A DNA stretch of 64,000 nt from Euryodendron excelsum (GCA_033060915.1 CM065377.1:54551683-54615682); one strand, 5' to 3'; shown: positions 36,018 through 49,351, numbered from the stretch's first letter. Translations and numbers: made by a program. The notes: generated by a model not told the origin, from the sequence alone.

Positions 36018-38458
36018 CACTTGCAAATCTACTGAAAGGCGGTGGAACTGATAGACTTGTTGACCAATTTGAAAAACTCAACCCAATAAGGCTTAGAAAA
36101 TTTGAAATGCATGCACAAATTTAGAATAAAGCCCATCTGAATAAAATACCTTCTTTGCTTCTGCTTTTAGCAAGCTTTGTTTATCGAGGGCATAGAAGCC
36201 CTCCAATGTATTTGTGTTATAAAGAATGCCAGGGATGGAGCATCTGTTCCTATTGCCACAACTTCTTGTTGTTATTGACGATTGCTCACTTGGTTCAGGT
36301 GGCAAGGATTCAGCAAGAAGAGTTAAGTGATTTGATATTTGAGAATGTGAACAAGGAGCATAAAAACCTGCCACAAGATCATTACACGAAGTCACCCGTC
36401 AAAATCAAGTAATTAGTATTTTTTTGGGGTCAATGTAATTGTAAACAGAAAACTAAGCCAGCAATTACAGAATGCAAAGTAAAAACCAAAATCGCAAAGC
36501 ATTAATCCCCACTATTTGAGGTCAGCTAAGCGGATCAAAATTTCCACGAAGGTCTAAAATTAATTTATTACTGGCTCCCAGGCTAACATCGGCCCACTAT
36601 GACTCGATGTGAGATCCTGTGAGGCAAGTTTGCTGCAGATGAGGGCCTGCTGTGATCCTAGCCTCCTAAGTTACAACCACTTGGCAGCAGGGATAACTAC
36701 CCTATTGGTTATGCACTGTAAACTCACACAACCAAGAGTTATCCCATGCAAGAGCATCATATCTGAAGACTTTCACAATTACATTTTACTTGATCTTCCA
36801 AGAGTTTCCTAATATGGAGATTTCTGTTTCCAAAAAACTAAAAATGAGAAGGAAAAAAAAGGACCTCCAAGTCAACAATTACTAAAAAAATGCCATCCAT
36901 ACCATAATGGACGATTTTCAATAACCTTGATATAGGATGTGACTGCATTAATTTTATAATCTAATCATAATAGAAAAGTATAGAAAATTAAAATGAAATG
37001 AGAGAAATAAAGAAGCAAACCAGTAATGGGAATAGGGGATTCGTCAATTCCTAACTTGTTCAGTTTCAATGAAGATAATCTATGCCAGCAACCCTCATCT
37101 GCAGCACTCTGGAAGGGTGCAAATTGAAGAACAGATCCATTCTCATTTCCCGTCATACTTGCTGTTGGAGTTTTCCCTTCTTCACGTCTCAAGGAGATTT
37201 TCAATGAAGTTGTTATTGTTGCAGCTATTCGGCTGACAAACAAAGAGAGGAAACAAAGTTGGTGAAACTAAAATTAACAACAACTAAAGAATGTCGAAGT
37301 AGTTGTCCCCCAGATTAGTTAGTATCACAATCATTTTTACAGATAATTTTTGTAGCAGGAATATGTTCTCTCCTCTGATAAAGTCGTACCAAAGTCATCC
37401 AGAGAGGTAATTCTAGAACAAAAAACAAATTCAATATTTTGAAAATTTGCAAGTTTCCAAAGGTTATAATCACATCTCAGTCAGTCAATGTAAAACATTT
37501 AAGAGAAACCCAAAAATCACAATCTCCAATTGCCCTGTCAGCCTATCTATAGTTGGTCTCTAAGAAGTACGGACACTGACAGAAATCTCGAACACGATAT
37601 ATGTCAAAGATGTTGATACGAAAATTTAAAAAAAAATACAGGACACAATATGATGAGAACACGGCAACAAAATATATTTTTATAATTTTTATATGTCATA
37701 TATATATATATATATAGGCACTCCCCCTTCGGCCTGTGGATCTTGCCGGTGGAGTCTTTGCTCTCTTACGTGAGACAGCTTTCTGATGGGTCAAGGAAGC
37801 ACTTTCAGGTATTTGATTGGCAGGGTTTTCTGTTAACACTAGTTCATGTCTCACAAATTACCTTAATCCTGTAATAGACACCAATCGAATATCTATGTAT
37901 ATATATTGTACCAAAAAAGTGAAAAAGGATCCGTTATGATAATGAAAAAGATTTCTATATATACACCCGAATCGGTCAATAACATCATAATTTGATAAAT
38001 TGGCCCAGACTAGCTTACTAATGGGATGTCCTAATACGTTCCAAAATTTTGCTTTAGACAAATGATTCAATCAGAGGAAATAATTGAAACCATAGTATGG
38101 AACTGCTTAATAGCATTACCTATTAGAAATGAATTTTCTAGCATTTGACTTGGTACCATTGAAGGGTTTAGTTGTACACTTGAAAGATAGCTCAGAAAAA
38201 TACAAGATAACATCAATTAAATTAAAAAAACATATCATTCACAATTAGTGAATTGCATAAAGTAAACAAATACATCAACAATAAAAAAAATTATCCCATC
38301 ATAAGACTATAAGGTCATAAACTACCGAATATATTAAAATATCATTACACTTCAACAATTATCTATCATCATCTAACATAAAATTCATAAAAAAAACACA
38401 AAAAAAATTAACCACCGATATTAGTACTTCTTCTTCTTCTTTAATACAACAGACTAAG

Positions 38459-38463
<5 letters not shown>

Positions 38464-38490
<27 letters not shown>
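38464..38490. repeat. CT microsatellite
   Basis: About thirteen CT/TC units in the long 5' intron of the ATG7 pseudogene. Confidence 0.95.
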
Positions 38491-38493
<3 letters not shown>

Positions 38494-39199
38494 GATCAAT
38501 TTGGTTTAACAAAGATTTTTTTCCTTTTCTTTATTTTCATATTTTAAAATTTTTTTATTTACAAAATAAATCTCATTTTTTAGTTTTAAAATTTATAGTT
38601 AAATTCCCGTTATGTCTTTAAAAGTATTCAAAATAGGACATATGCGTTCAAGTCGTATATGTAGAGTATCTAATTTAAAATTAAATAAATAAAAAATTAA
38701 ATACGTAAAATAGAATATTCAATCCGTGCTCACAAGTGAGTCACACGTGTCGGCATCCAAAATAGTCACACAGTTTGCCTACCCAAGGTGGCAAATCCCA
38801 CGCTAGCTCCCGTATTAGCGATTTGGGTGTGAATTCTGGTCAAATCCCTGAATTGTAGTGGTCAAATTTAAGAACTGTATACGAATTGCCTTTTTAACCA
38901 CTTATTTATTGCCATGTCGGCTGCAATAATCCCAGATAAAATTTCAAACCAATGATCGCAGATAAAATTTCAATAAAACATAATAAACTAAAAAAAAAAA
39001 GACAAAACAAAACAAAAGAGGTCAAATTACAATAAATAAATATTAAAACAACTCACCTTAAGTTCTTCGATCTGTAGAGCTATCCCAGTAGAGAGAGAGA
39101 GAATTTTGTGCGTAGTCCATACTGATGGTTTTGGGGAAAAAAAGAAAATCAGTGGGAGATCGTGTCCGGCGGAGAACCACGACAGCTGCTCCCCTCTAC

Positions 39200-40157
39200 G
39201 TACGTGTCAAGTGATATAATAACTCGCTTTCAAAAGCAGGTCTATCAGCAAAACTTTTTTTTATTAAAAAAAAATTAGAGAAAAAAATAGTAGAAGCCTA
39301 ACAAATATGTGGCTGTGCTAAGAGGAGTCGCGATTGTTCAACTATCTGTCACTTCAATTGAGTTTCCCTAAAATAAAGAAATCCTAGCCTTGGAGGTTAG
39401 GAATTTTTTTATTTGTTCTATAACCCGCAAACACCCCCCCCTTTTTGTGATAATAAATCGGATTCAAACAATTGCATCTGTTCCACATTAGCTCTTACCT
39501 TCCGTTTTTATTCTCTCTTTAGATCTCAAAACTCGAGAGATTAAGGGAGTTAGGGCTATTTTTGTGAGTTGGTAATAAAAATAAATATAAATTGAGATAA
39601 ATTAAAAGAATATTGTCCGATATGTCTACAAATACATCTTTAAATCTCATCATCTATTCAAAAAAAAAAGCAAACGTAATTTCCCTCTTTCTTTTTTTCC
39701 TTCGAAGATCAAGAATGTGATTGCAAGGAAAACATGTTTACAATGCTTGGAGATTGAAGAGGGTACTGTACATCCTAAAAATTGATTCTAAGTTTTGATA
39801 AATAAAAAAAAACGGATGTAGGGTAATCGAATGCTAGCTATGAACATTCCTCTGCCCTATGCTTCTGTGTTTATGTTAAATCCTTTTCTGGGAATGGATT
39901 CAACTTTAGAAGATACTGAAAAAAAAAAAACAAAGAAAAAGGAAATTCATTCTATTGAGATAGGTAACATAGTCCCAAAGTTGATACATTCATGTTCCCA
40001 GTACAGACATACAATCCATGATCATCCAAAAGTTTGACACATTCATGTTCCAAGAAAATATATAGGATCATTATATTTATATACAATATATAACACCGCC
40101 CCTGCATGTTATGAAGTACATGTACATTACTACCACCCCTTCTCATAATCTCTACTC
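39200..40157. other. Spacer between the ATG7 pseudogene and the bHLH gene
   Basis: It should contain the former ATG7 promoter and the bHLH 3' UTR. No gene of its own is visible and no clear core promoter can be assigned. Confidence 0.5.
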
Positions 40158-42044
40158 TCATGAAGATGAGCTCGAAGAATCGAGAAAAGAGAACCTTCGC
40201 CTCTTGTTCGGAAGCGTTGTTCCACGCGAGAACTCTGCTGAGGCAGAAACCTTATCCATGATACTGCTCAAAGCCTGATGAATAGCATTCACAAGGCGTT
40301 CACATGGCTCGGTATTGTCAGCATTCATGTCATCCCTGCTGGTGAGCACAAAAACATTCTTCACTCGGCTTCCCAATGTTGAGATTTCTGCCTCCACCAT
40401 ATTCAGATGAAGGGCATCAAGAGCTTGTCTCAGTTCAGACAGAAGCTCTGGCCTGTAATCGCAACAGAGAGATGCCTTGAATGAAAAGGCTCCATCTCCC
40501 TCGTTATGTGATTCAACTCTTACTTCATCAGCATCCATTGGAATAAGTAAACCTTTACTGGTTTCTGTTGCGGTCTTCTTCAATTGTTTAATTTGGCTGA
40601 CAACTTCAGCAAGCAATGCCGCTTTCTCCATCTATGAACAACAAAGTAAGCCCAAATCATGTCAGGGAAATTACTATGAGAACCAATCCTTTTTTATTCA
40701 CGAGTGAAGTGATATGCACAAATGCATGCATCCACATATGGACACATTTGTGCATGCATACAATGAGAGCAATCAGGTACAATATCACAATCCACCTACA
40801 GGGAACAATAAAACCTGAAAAAGAATAAAAGAAAATAAAAAAAAAGCAAAACAGCACGATGACAAGGAAAATAAATTGTGGAATTTTTTTTCAGCACCAT
40901 TCTCTCTCTCTCTCTCTGATTTAGCTGAACAGAAATTTTTTTTTTGTACAGCCACAGAAAAATAAAACCTAAATAAATAAATAAAAAAACCAAAACAGAA
41001 GATGACAAGGAAAATAAATCCTGGAAAATTTGAGCCAGTAAATTTCGAAAACCATTCTCTCTACTTCCCCATGATTTAGCTGAACAGAAAGATTTTTCAA
41101 TTTTATAAATTTGTTTTTCATGATAACAGTAATGGTAGGATCCTACTTTTCAACGAAATGGTTGAGAAGCTATTGCAATCAAATAGAAATAGAAAAAAAT
41201 ATAGAAATCAATCGTCAGAAAGTGCAAACTAAATTTAATTCATTTGTCCTTCACTTTCAGTTACAATGGAACTTCCACAGTAGTTCACTTGAACAGCAGA
41301 CTGAATAGGATATATTTTTGAATCCACATGTTGCAACGTTCACAGTGCATATACAAACAGCATGGAATTTTAATATTTTCCTTTATTTGGGAGTAAATTT
41401 TAATGTTAATCAGAGTTAGTTTTATTTACTTATAAAGCCAAAAGCTACATCATATGCATGTCTTCCATCAACAATGCTGCCTACAAAATAGCTATGGATA
41501 AAAGTTTCAAAAAGTAAACGGCTAAAATAGCAATTTCTTCCATATTGATCAGCTTTCCATGTTAACTCCTAGAAATGGCTCGGTCCACTCAACTCCAGAG
41601 TGACAAAATCGAACAAAGTGAATAACTCGGCTGAGCCCTTCACTTTGGTCAACTTTTGCAAGCTTTGAAGGTGACTTGAAAGCTAGTTCATTAGTATAAA
41701 AAGGACAGTTCAGAAAATTTAATGGCAATGCTTCTCCCGAATGTCTGTTTATTGCTTACGTTCCTATCAACATGAAATAGGAAAATTACAAGTAAACAGC
41801 ACAAAAGATGACAAGGTCCATATTGCACCAGCTGGCATACTTGCCCACTTCCGATAACATTTTTTATACATAGCCAGCCGCCTAAGTACTGTTACTTTTG
41901 ACATTGTGAGAATTTCTTATTTGTATTAGTTGGCAAGTCGCCCTCATGGGTGTACTTCTTGTTAAACAGCCCTTTTTTTTTGTGGCTGCATGTCACTCAA
42001 CATTTTAATAAAGTGAGATGAAAAGAGTTTTGCTTGGTTGATAA

Positions 42045-42080
<36 letters not shown>

Positions 42081-43720
42081 AAAGGAGTTGCAAAAAGCGA
42101 AGACATTGACCGAATTTCCTCAATATTTGAAAACAAGGTCTTCAACTATACCTAAAAGTTTCTCAATATTTGAAAACAAGGTCTTCAACTATAGCTAAAC
42201 TTAAAGGATGTATATTTTCTAATTATGAACAATTGTTTAGAAAATGCAGACTTAAATCCTCATTCGGTTAGTAAGTTAACATCGCCGATTTCATACCAAA
42301 ATTTATGGTTCATTTTAAGTACTTGTAATTAGTCCTAATAATAATAATAATAATAATAATAAACCCATCATTACTAACTTCTAAAAGATTTTCATTCAGT
42401 TATCCTAGTTGGGATTCCTGAAATGCCCTATATTATGAGTAAATCCCATCCAGTTGGCCACAATTTCCTAGTCATCAAAATCTAAAAACTAACATTTATA
42501 AGGAAGATACTCATATCTCCCTAAGTAGAATTTATCGATTGCCAAATCTCGAGTGATGTCAATTCTCACGGTTGTCCCAGCGTTATGCTATGATTACAAC
42601 AAATAAACAAAAAAAAGGCTCATGTTTTACATTTAAAGGTGAAAATAGAGACAAGATGAGAAAGTATACTCCACATCTCATAATAAATGAATAAAAATTA
42701 GAACCACAAGTATTTAATTAAAAATATATATATATATATATATATATTAATTAAGCTGATCAGAGTATCTCAATCATGTTAAGCTTTGAGTAGGAATAGT
42801 GGTATAAGGATCTTCAACATAGCAGCCACCATATCAATTTTATTTTTAAAGCAAGGAATGTCAAGTTGGGTTCTCAAAATCACTTCAATCATTCATGACA
42901 ACTTGAAGAATGTGATCAATGCCAAAACAAAATCAAAAGGAAAAACTTCCGTAGCAATGACTGTCTCAGAATCTATTCAATGGGTTGAAAATAACTCGGT
43001 GAATAAATCAAGAAAAGACCGAATCAAATACTAAACGATTTATATCCTGTCTTGCCATTAGTCACACTATCCAAGTAACTACATGGATCAAAATAGAGGT
43101 AAAACAAGATAATTGCAAGCACGAAGAAACTATCTGTATATCCTAGACTGTTTCTAAAAGCACAATCACATGAAGTAAATAATATGTAAACAATTAACCA
43201 AAGTAAGCATTCTGTTCTCTAATATTGCCTGATCAATGAACATGAAGTTCTAAGTGAATATCCAATTGCTATGAATAGATACAAATCCAAAAGCTATATT
43301 ACATACGAACTATACCAACAGTAACAATCAGCAAGAATAACTACTATTGATCATAGCCTACATGGAAAAATAAATTACCTTTTCAGTGCAAGGCACAAGG
43401 CCACGAAGCGTATTGAGATGAGCATTGATCCTCTCTCTCCTTCTCCTCTCAGCCTCGCTATGGCTCTTCAACGCCGCCATAACTTTCTCCTCTGACAACG
43501 CACTTTTCTTCCCAACTCTCACAGGAGCCTTCACAAGCTCACCCCTCTCACTATCCAACACCAAAGACTGCGAAACCGATATCGACCCACCTTTCCAATT
43601 GCCACTAGACCCACCTAAATTCTCCGACAATGGATCAAACAGCCCCGAACAATTGGATCCAAAGTTTGAAATGTTTGAATTCCATGAATACGAAGTCATA
43701 CTCCAATTTTCACAATACAT
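40158..43720 (-). CDS. bHLH transcription factor with ACT-like C-terminus, two exons
   Basis: Exon 1 (43,720-43,379) and exon 2 (40,631-40,158) join at phase 0 (donor GTAATT, acceptor TCATAG) to give 271 residues. The basic region SHSEAERRRRERINAH spans residues 86-101, with His87, Glu91 and Arg95 in E-box-reading positions. Helix 1 follows, and helix 2 (KAALLAEVVSQIKQLKK) begins right after the splice junction. Residues about 150-210 (FSFKASLCCDYRPELLSELR onward) look like the ACT-like dimerisation module of the plant bHLH30/51/106/107 (TMO5-like) group. The C-terminus has KRRRFSF and a Ser run. It should act in the nucleus as a dimer on E-box DNA. The start was set at Met 43,720, downstream of a TA microsatellite that would otherwise be translated as Ile-Tyr repeats; Met 43,699 is possible. 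The 2.75-kb intron splits the bHLH domain. Confidence 0.9.
42049..42078. repeat. CT microsatellite in the bHLH intron
   Basis: About fifteen CT units. Confidence 0.95.
42121..42206. repeat. 43-bp tandem duplication in the bHLH intron
   Basis: CAATATTTGAAAACAAGGTC followed by TTCAACTATA occurs twice, starting at 42,121 and 42,164, with almost no differences, so it is recent. Confidence 0.9.
42724..42749. repeat. TA microsatellite in the bHLH intron
   Basis: About twelve TA units. A TAA trinucleotide run lies at about 42,336-42,361. Confidence 0.9.
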
Positions 43721-43735
43721 ACGCGTATATACTTT

Positions 43736-43757
43736 TATATATATATATATATATATA
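43736..43757. repeat. TA microsatellite just 5' of the bHLH start
   Basis: About ten TA units directly upstream of the chosen start codon, in the presumed 5' UTR. The upstream frame stays open through it to Met 43,795. Confidence 0.9.
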
Positions 43758-43949
43758 TTTCTATGTTCGTATCTATACTTAAGGGCCGCCGGCACCAGGT
43801 GGGCGAGTGGTGGGTGCGAACCAGAAAGAAAGCATTCGAAAGCGGAACTTCAGCAAAGCAGCAGTGGGTAGTGTTATTGTGGTGGTGGTCATACCTTCCA
43901 TCACGCGAAAGAGGACAAGTGGGTTGGTTTGGGGACAAGATTAATTAGA

Positions 43950-45427
43950 GAACATCCACATTTTCTTCTTTATGGTCTTGAATTCGAGCATTTCGATGCC
44001 GGAAAGCGATAAACCCACTAGAGTGGAGGTTTGAATATGTGAGACCCAGTTGAGGAAATCGATGAATATACAAATGAATCGAATCAGAACCCTAGAACAT
44101 ATGAATATACGTGCTTATATATGTATGTGTACATGTATATGTATATGTATATGTGTATGCATGTGTGCACAGACGAGGGGTTTGCAGGGACTTCTTGAAA
44201 ACAACTGTTAGAGAGACGAGAGAGAGAGCTCAAACGGGCACTATGCTAATATTGCTGTCGGATCATGCAACTTTCCTCCTACTTATATACTAGTTTTGGA
44301 TTAATGGGACAAGAGTGAAAATACTATACTATCCCTGATTGGGGTATTTATTTTTTTTGGGTGGTTTGATTGGAGTATCTTCTGCTTCAAAATAATCGAA
44401 AGTTATTATTGATTAATCATTTTAATCATGCTTAAGGCTAATAGTTAGGGACCACTGTTCTTGATTAGGTTTCATTTGTGCAATTAAGATATGAGATGAC
44501 ATGGATGTTGTCTCATATTAAACTACTTACATGCACCATGTTTGTTTTGCAAGATATGACACTGGATTATGAAATCTTGAGGTAATTCATTTTGAGTTTA
44601 GTTTAAATGCACTCATGTTGTAGAGTTTAAGTATAACTTTAAAAAGTAAGATTTATAAACACATGTTGTATTCTGGTACCAACTTGTGTAAAAAAAAATT
44701 TATACTGTCAGTACATCAAAATCAAAGTCATTAATCTTAGGATCACAAATTTCTTGAGGGGTAATTCAATCCATAATTCCCAAATTATGTATCCCACCTT
44801 TTTTGAACTATAAAAGATCTTTTCTAAGTTATTTACCCTAACCTCTCTTTTACAGCTAAATTCGGAGTAAGGTTGAACACTAAATTAGTAGTTCAATCCT
44901 GAAGCTTCATCTCACGAAATAAACATTCGCGTATGTCATCGTCTAGAACTCAATGAGACAAACCTACATATCTTAAGGTAATGCCATGCAAACACAATTT
45001 ATATATGCCATGTTATATTCATTCATTGAAAAGCAAATAAAAACCAACACTATACTTTATAATTGAAAAAAATGCCCCATGACACATCATTCTGTATGTT
45101 GTATATTTAGCATTTTTCTACATCTTATTAGGTCATGAATTTGTCTTGGGCAAAGTCAAAACAAAATTTTATCATTTTAAGAAAGCTATATCAAGATATT
45201 AGGTGTGTAGCTGTCCTGATTAGGTTAGATTTGTGCAATTAAGTTATGAGATGACATATATGTTGTCCCCTATAATGAAGTTTTTAGATAATCACTTTAG
45301 TTATCATATAGAAATCAATTATGGGAACATTCTTAGTTTTTCTATGACTGTCCGAAGGAGAAAATGAAAGAATGAAAGAAAGAAAATTAGTGAATAAATC
45401 TTCAATGTGTTCTCAAGGATAAATTAT
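43950..45427. other. Upstream region of the bHLH gene and intergenic sequence
   Basis: TATG/TGTA microsatellite sequence lies at 44,103-44,165. A 60-base phrase (GATTAGGTT..ATTTGTGCAATTAAG, then TATGAGATGACAT) occurs at about 44,463 and again at 45,218, about 755 bases apart in direct orientation. No gene is recognised; the promoter cannot be placed precisely. Confidence 0.5.
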
Positions 45428-45656
45428 TCAGAATGACCGTCACATTACATCATCATTCTTATATGGTGTGACGGTTTATTCATGTCATACTGTGTAGAGA
45501 GAGACAATATTTTTTCATAAATTATAAACATTATCCTAGATGTATGGTGGGTTTTCAAAATTAAAATTTTCGCCATGTAAAAACTTTTACACATGTTACA
45601 ATTTAAATAAAATATTACATTATAAGCATGATGACATGGCGTAACAGTCACCCTAG
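45428..45656. mobile_element. MITE with about 40-bp imperfect terminal inverted repeats
   Basis: TCAGAATGACCGTCACATTA on the left pairs with the reverse complement of the right end, CTAGGGTGACTGTTACGCCA. ATCATCAT.CTTATA is shared further in. No coding; target duplication uncertain. Confidence 0.6.
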
Positions 45657-45659
45657 ATA

Positions 45660-48600
45660 ATTACTCATTCTCAAGGTCAAATTGTATTGATTCTACCTCA
45701 TTTGGATATCTCAACCTAACAAAACCTGATTTGAAAATCTGAACTCCTTAATTTTGCACTCTTTTAGGAATGAATTTGTGTTTGAATTTGATAATGTCTT
45801 CTTAAGTAAGGCCAAAAGACAAAAATAGTTAGTTTTTTTTAACAAGATGTTTAAGCCTCCGACCGACTACTTTTTCAAGCTTATACAGAACCCTCGTCCA
45901 TACAAACTATTTAAATTTCATACATTATATAAATAATAACTAGTCACTAAATGCGTGCAGAAAAAACAAATTTGATATCTCATGTTTAACATAGAAGCTA
46001 ACCGGCCACTAAGCCACACTATTATTATAGTGGTTAGTTGAATAACCACCTCAGCTTTTCAACTGCTCTCCATTGACATGAAGATTCTAACTGCAACTAG
46101 ACAACCAGAGGAAAAACAAAGACTTTGCTTGCACACATGCGCAATCATTTGCTGGTAGACTTGCTTTTGAGGGGGCTTGGAGGCTTTGCTTTGACATCAT
46201 TTATGAGGTTATTGCTTTGCACAAGAGCAGTTTGTATATGAAAGAAAATAGGACTTCTATATATGAGTTCCAGATTCAACTTATTGAAGATGAGATTAGA
46301 TTAATTTCAAAAGGAGAGGCTCTGTCTAGGTTGGTCCATACATCAACTACCCCTTAACCAAAAGTCAAATCTTTCTTTCTCAATTTTTTTTTGGAAAAGA
46401 AAGTCAAATGTTTTTCTTTTTTCAGTACCATCATCCAAAAAAAAAAATTGTTTCTAAAACTTTCATACAGAATAATGTGATTGCCTATGATCCTTTGGAG
46501 TTTTCTATATAAAATTCTAAAAGAACAGAAATTTTTCCTTTTTCTTTCCATTTGGGTTAGTATGTGGATTAAAAACACATTTGGATACAATAAAGGAAAT
46601 TGTAAATTCAAATAAAAAGAGAACTCGTTAAGAGTTTTTATTTTTTATTTTTTATGAACTTTTAAATTCAATAATTCAAGTGTCGTAAGCTTAGAAGACA
46701 AAAAGAAGCAAAACAAAGAAAAATGTGTACACATGCAATGTTTATATGTAAGGCTGCTCACCTACTATCTTTCTTAGTCTCTACTATAACGTAGGAGTTT
46801 TGTGCACTAAATACGATCTTTTTTCTTTGTTGTTTTATTAGTGATAAAGTTGCTATAAATCATCCCCCAAGTCACTGCTGCACTAAAACTTCAATTTCCA
46901 TCACCTTGAATAAGACCGTCCAACCTTGCAAAAAGAGGGTGTTATATATATATTTTAATACAAGAATTTAAACACATTCTCAATTTTCAATATTATATGT
47001 TGTTTTTTCCTTTTTATTCCTTTAATAATAGGAGCAATGGGGGTTAGAACGGTTAACCAACTCCCATTTCTTTCTTATAATATAAATTATAAAATTATTT
47101 TCACAACTTTATATATCATTTTATATTGAAATTAATTATAAATGCATTATTGTAGAAATTCTCAGGGATAGCTACTAACAAAATCCATATTATGTTAGTT
47201 CTTTTTCTTTTATCTTCTTCCTGTTAAGGTTTTTTTATTGTTTAAACTTACTCAGAATCTTGACTAATATTTTCATATTGCTATGATCTTGACCATTTGC
47301 TAAAAATAATAAGAAAGTTAAACTCATTTTGTCAACTTTGTAAGTGTGATCACAGACGCGGTCCATGGCACGCTCTCTTAATTTTGGGTATCGAAAAGAA
47401 AAATCAAAGGTGTTAGTATTAAGAAAAAACAAGCTACCGTGGAATGTAATATGGCTAATGATTTTTTTTTTTTCCGTAACATTTGGAACCCGATTTCTTT
47501 CTCGATGACGCTTTATTAAGTGTTTTTTTTGTTTTTGTTTTTGCAGGTCTGAATTTCCCCCATCAATGAAAACAATGCAAAAGACTAGAACTTTTATTCT
47601 GCAAAACTCTTGTTAGTAGAAATATAAACTTAGTCTGGTCTAGCGATTCCAATATGCATGCATGGATATCAAAATTTAAAGCCTTGCTATATTATTCTAG
47701 CCAAAACCATGATGAATTGAAAGTTTTCATGCCAAATTACCATCTTGTTTTGGCAGAAGGATGGTAACCAGCTATACATTGAAGTCGAATCAAGCTGAAG
47801 ATTTTAGACATAAATATATATATATGGCATAATATAATTCTCTTAGACTAGTAATCAACTGAGAATCAAGAATATACGTGTATATATATATATATATATG
47901 TGGCACAACCCAATTGCAGTATAACAAAAAAAAAAATAGCTGTCGTGATTGGTTATAATGGTTGTGTTTGCACATTTGTTAACAAGAGAAGGATGGCCTC
48001 CCGGCCTTCGCAGTTGGTGAGACTGATCAAACACGGACATGGGAACTTGGCGTGCTGTGAGTGCGTTTGAGAAAAGTAAAATGTGAGAGAAAAGATAACA
48101 TCTCATCTTTTTTTTATTATTAAATTATTGATTCAAACATAGCGTGAAGGTTTGGTTATAGTTTAGGTTTCTCTTTTTTATTTTAGTATTTTGAAATATG
48201 TCAAAACTGCATTTGACAAATTAGTTTTGAAAATTGTTTTAGCATGCATTTGATAAATTGGTATCGAAAATTAATTTTAGAAATTCTTGAAAAATACACT
48301 CCAGTTTGGGAAACAAAAAATGCGTATTTTTTATGTTTCTGAAACTGTTTTCATATAAAAATAAAATGATATGAAAATGATAGTATTATTGGTAGTCCTT
48401 TTTTTTTTTTTTAATTTCTCTCTCTGAACACAAACCGAAAACAAAAATAGAAACAAAACCGTAACAAAACAAGGCGTCATACAAAAAGATTGCAATTGAT
48501 AATGCTACACAATTATAAAATTCGTACAACAAAGTTCAACCCGACAACTTGCAAGTTCGATCAATAGCAAGTTGGTTTGGTCTGGAAATGGATCAATGTT

Positions 48601-49027
48601 CCTAATTCGATGAGAGATACTCCAAATGTCTTGCTTTCATATACTGTCATGGATATAGCAAACTCTAGGGGGAAATTTCCTTACAAGGTTGCTGATGACT
48701 AAGCCGTAACATAGCATTGTTTGGCTCTACCATTATTTTGTCAAGGCCAGGTCCACAGGACACGACATTACCTATTTTGGGCTCTAATCTATGCATATTT
48801 AAAACGCATTGAGCTTTGTAAAATTCATACCTACGTATGTGACACATCAATCCTACCAATCTCATTTGTCCTCTCACGCAAACCAAATGCTGTTCACTTA
48901 TTTTTTTTCCCTTTTTCCTTTTTCCTTTTCAAGTTATCCAAGGAGAAAAGGAATTAAAGACAAAAACAAATAAAAGAAAACCATTTTCCTACCTCCATCT
49001 ACTACAGAGGGGTTGTTAGGCTTAAGC
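45660..49027. other. AT-rich intergenic stretch without a gene
   Basis: Short frames (46,354-46,611, 47,235-47,432, 47,790-48,106, 48,665-48,957) have low-complexity or unconserved-looking products. A TA microsatellite lies at about 47,877-47,900. Repeat phrases near 45,857-45,890 are shared with 23,555-23,660. Confidence 0.5.
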
Positions 49028-49347
49028 GTCTGTTTGATATTTGAGGAAAGAAATGAAAGAGAAGAAAAAATTCTCTTCCTTTATTTGGTTTCTACTATAG
49101 GGGGGAAGAGAAGAGAAAGGGAATAGAAAATTATTTTCTTCTCACTTTCTCGTCATTTTCCTACCTCTTATTTTTTTTAATAGGTATCCTATTTTTTTTT
49201 TCTTCTTTCCTTTCAATTTCAAATGAGAGAAAATGATTTTTCTTCACTTTCCTCTCATTTTCTTTGCAAATTAAACAAAAGAAAGAAAATCACCATATCT
49301 TCATTTTCTTTCTCATTTCCTTTCCCTTCCACAAATATCAAACAGAC
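49028..49347. mobile_element. Hairpin MITE with perfect 16-bp inverted termini
   Basis: GTCTGTTTGATATTTG (49,028-49,043) is exactly inverted at 49,332-49,347. Purine-rich sequence dominates the left arm and pyrimidine-rich the right. Flanks CTTAAGC and CCTAAGC suggest the unit continues to a TTA/TAA target site, as in Tourist-like elements. No coding. Confidence 0.75.
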
Positions 49348-49351
49348 CCTA

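Larger units (their letters stand above)
32808..39057 (-). pseudogene. ATG7: Unprocessed ATG7 (autophagy E1-like enzyme) pseudogene
   Basis: ATG7 activates ATG8 and ATG12 by adenylation and thioester formation in autophagy. Fourteen coding exons can be traced: 37156-37021, 36367-36150, 35815-35625, 35542-35488, 35384-35290, 35124-34935, 34822-34718, 34635-34491, 34407-34249, 34153-33966, 33799-33599, 33512-33397, 33251-33092, 32994-32808, plus a 5' UTR exon ending at 39,057 and UTR at 37,232-37,157. Landmarks include [79 protein letters not shown] (catalytic Cys retained) and an Asp-rich tail. Lesions: one-base deletions in exon 3 (about 35,717) and exon 7 (about 34,790); TAG at 35,510; TAA at 34,339; TAG at 33,668; TAA TGA at 32,967-32,972; an exon 10 donor out of register; and GAGTLGC changed to GACTLGC. 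Introns remain, so it is not a retrocopy. A functional copy presumably exists elsewhere. Confidence 0.93.

Noticed and set aside
43425..43871. 148-codon plus-strand frame
   Set aside because: Antisense of the bHLH first exon, running into the TA microsatellite.
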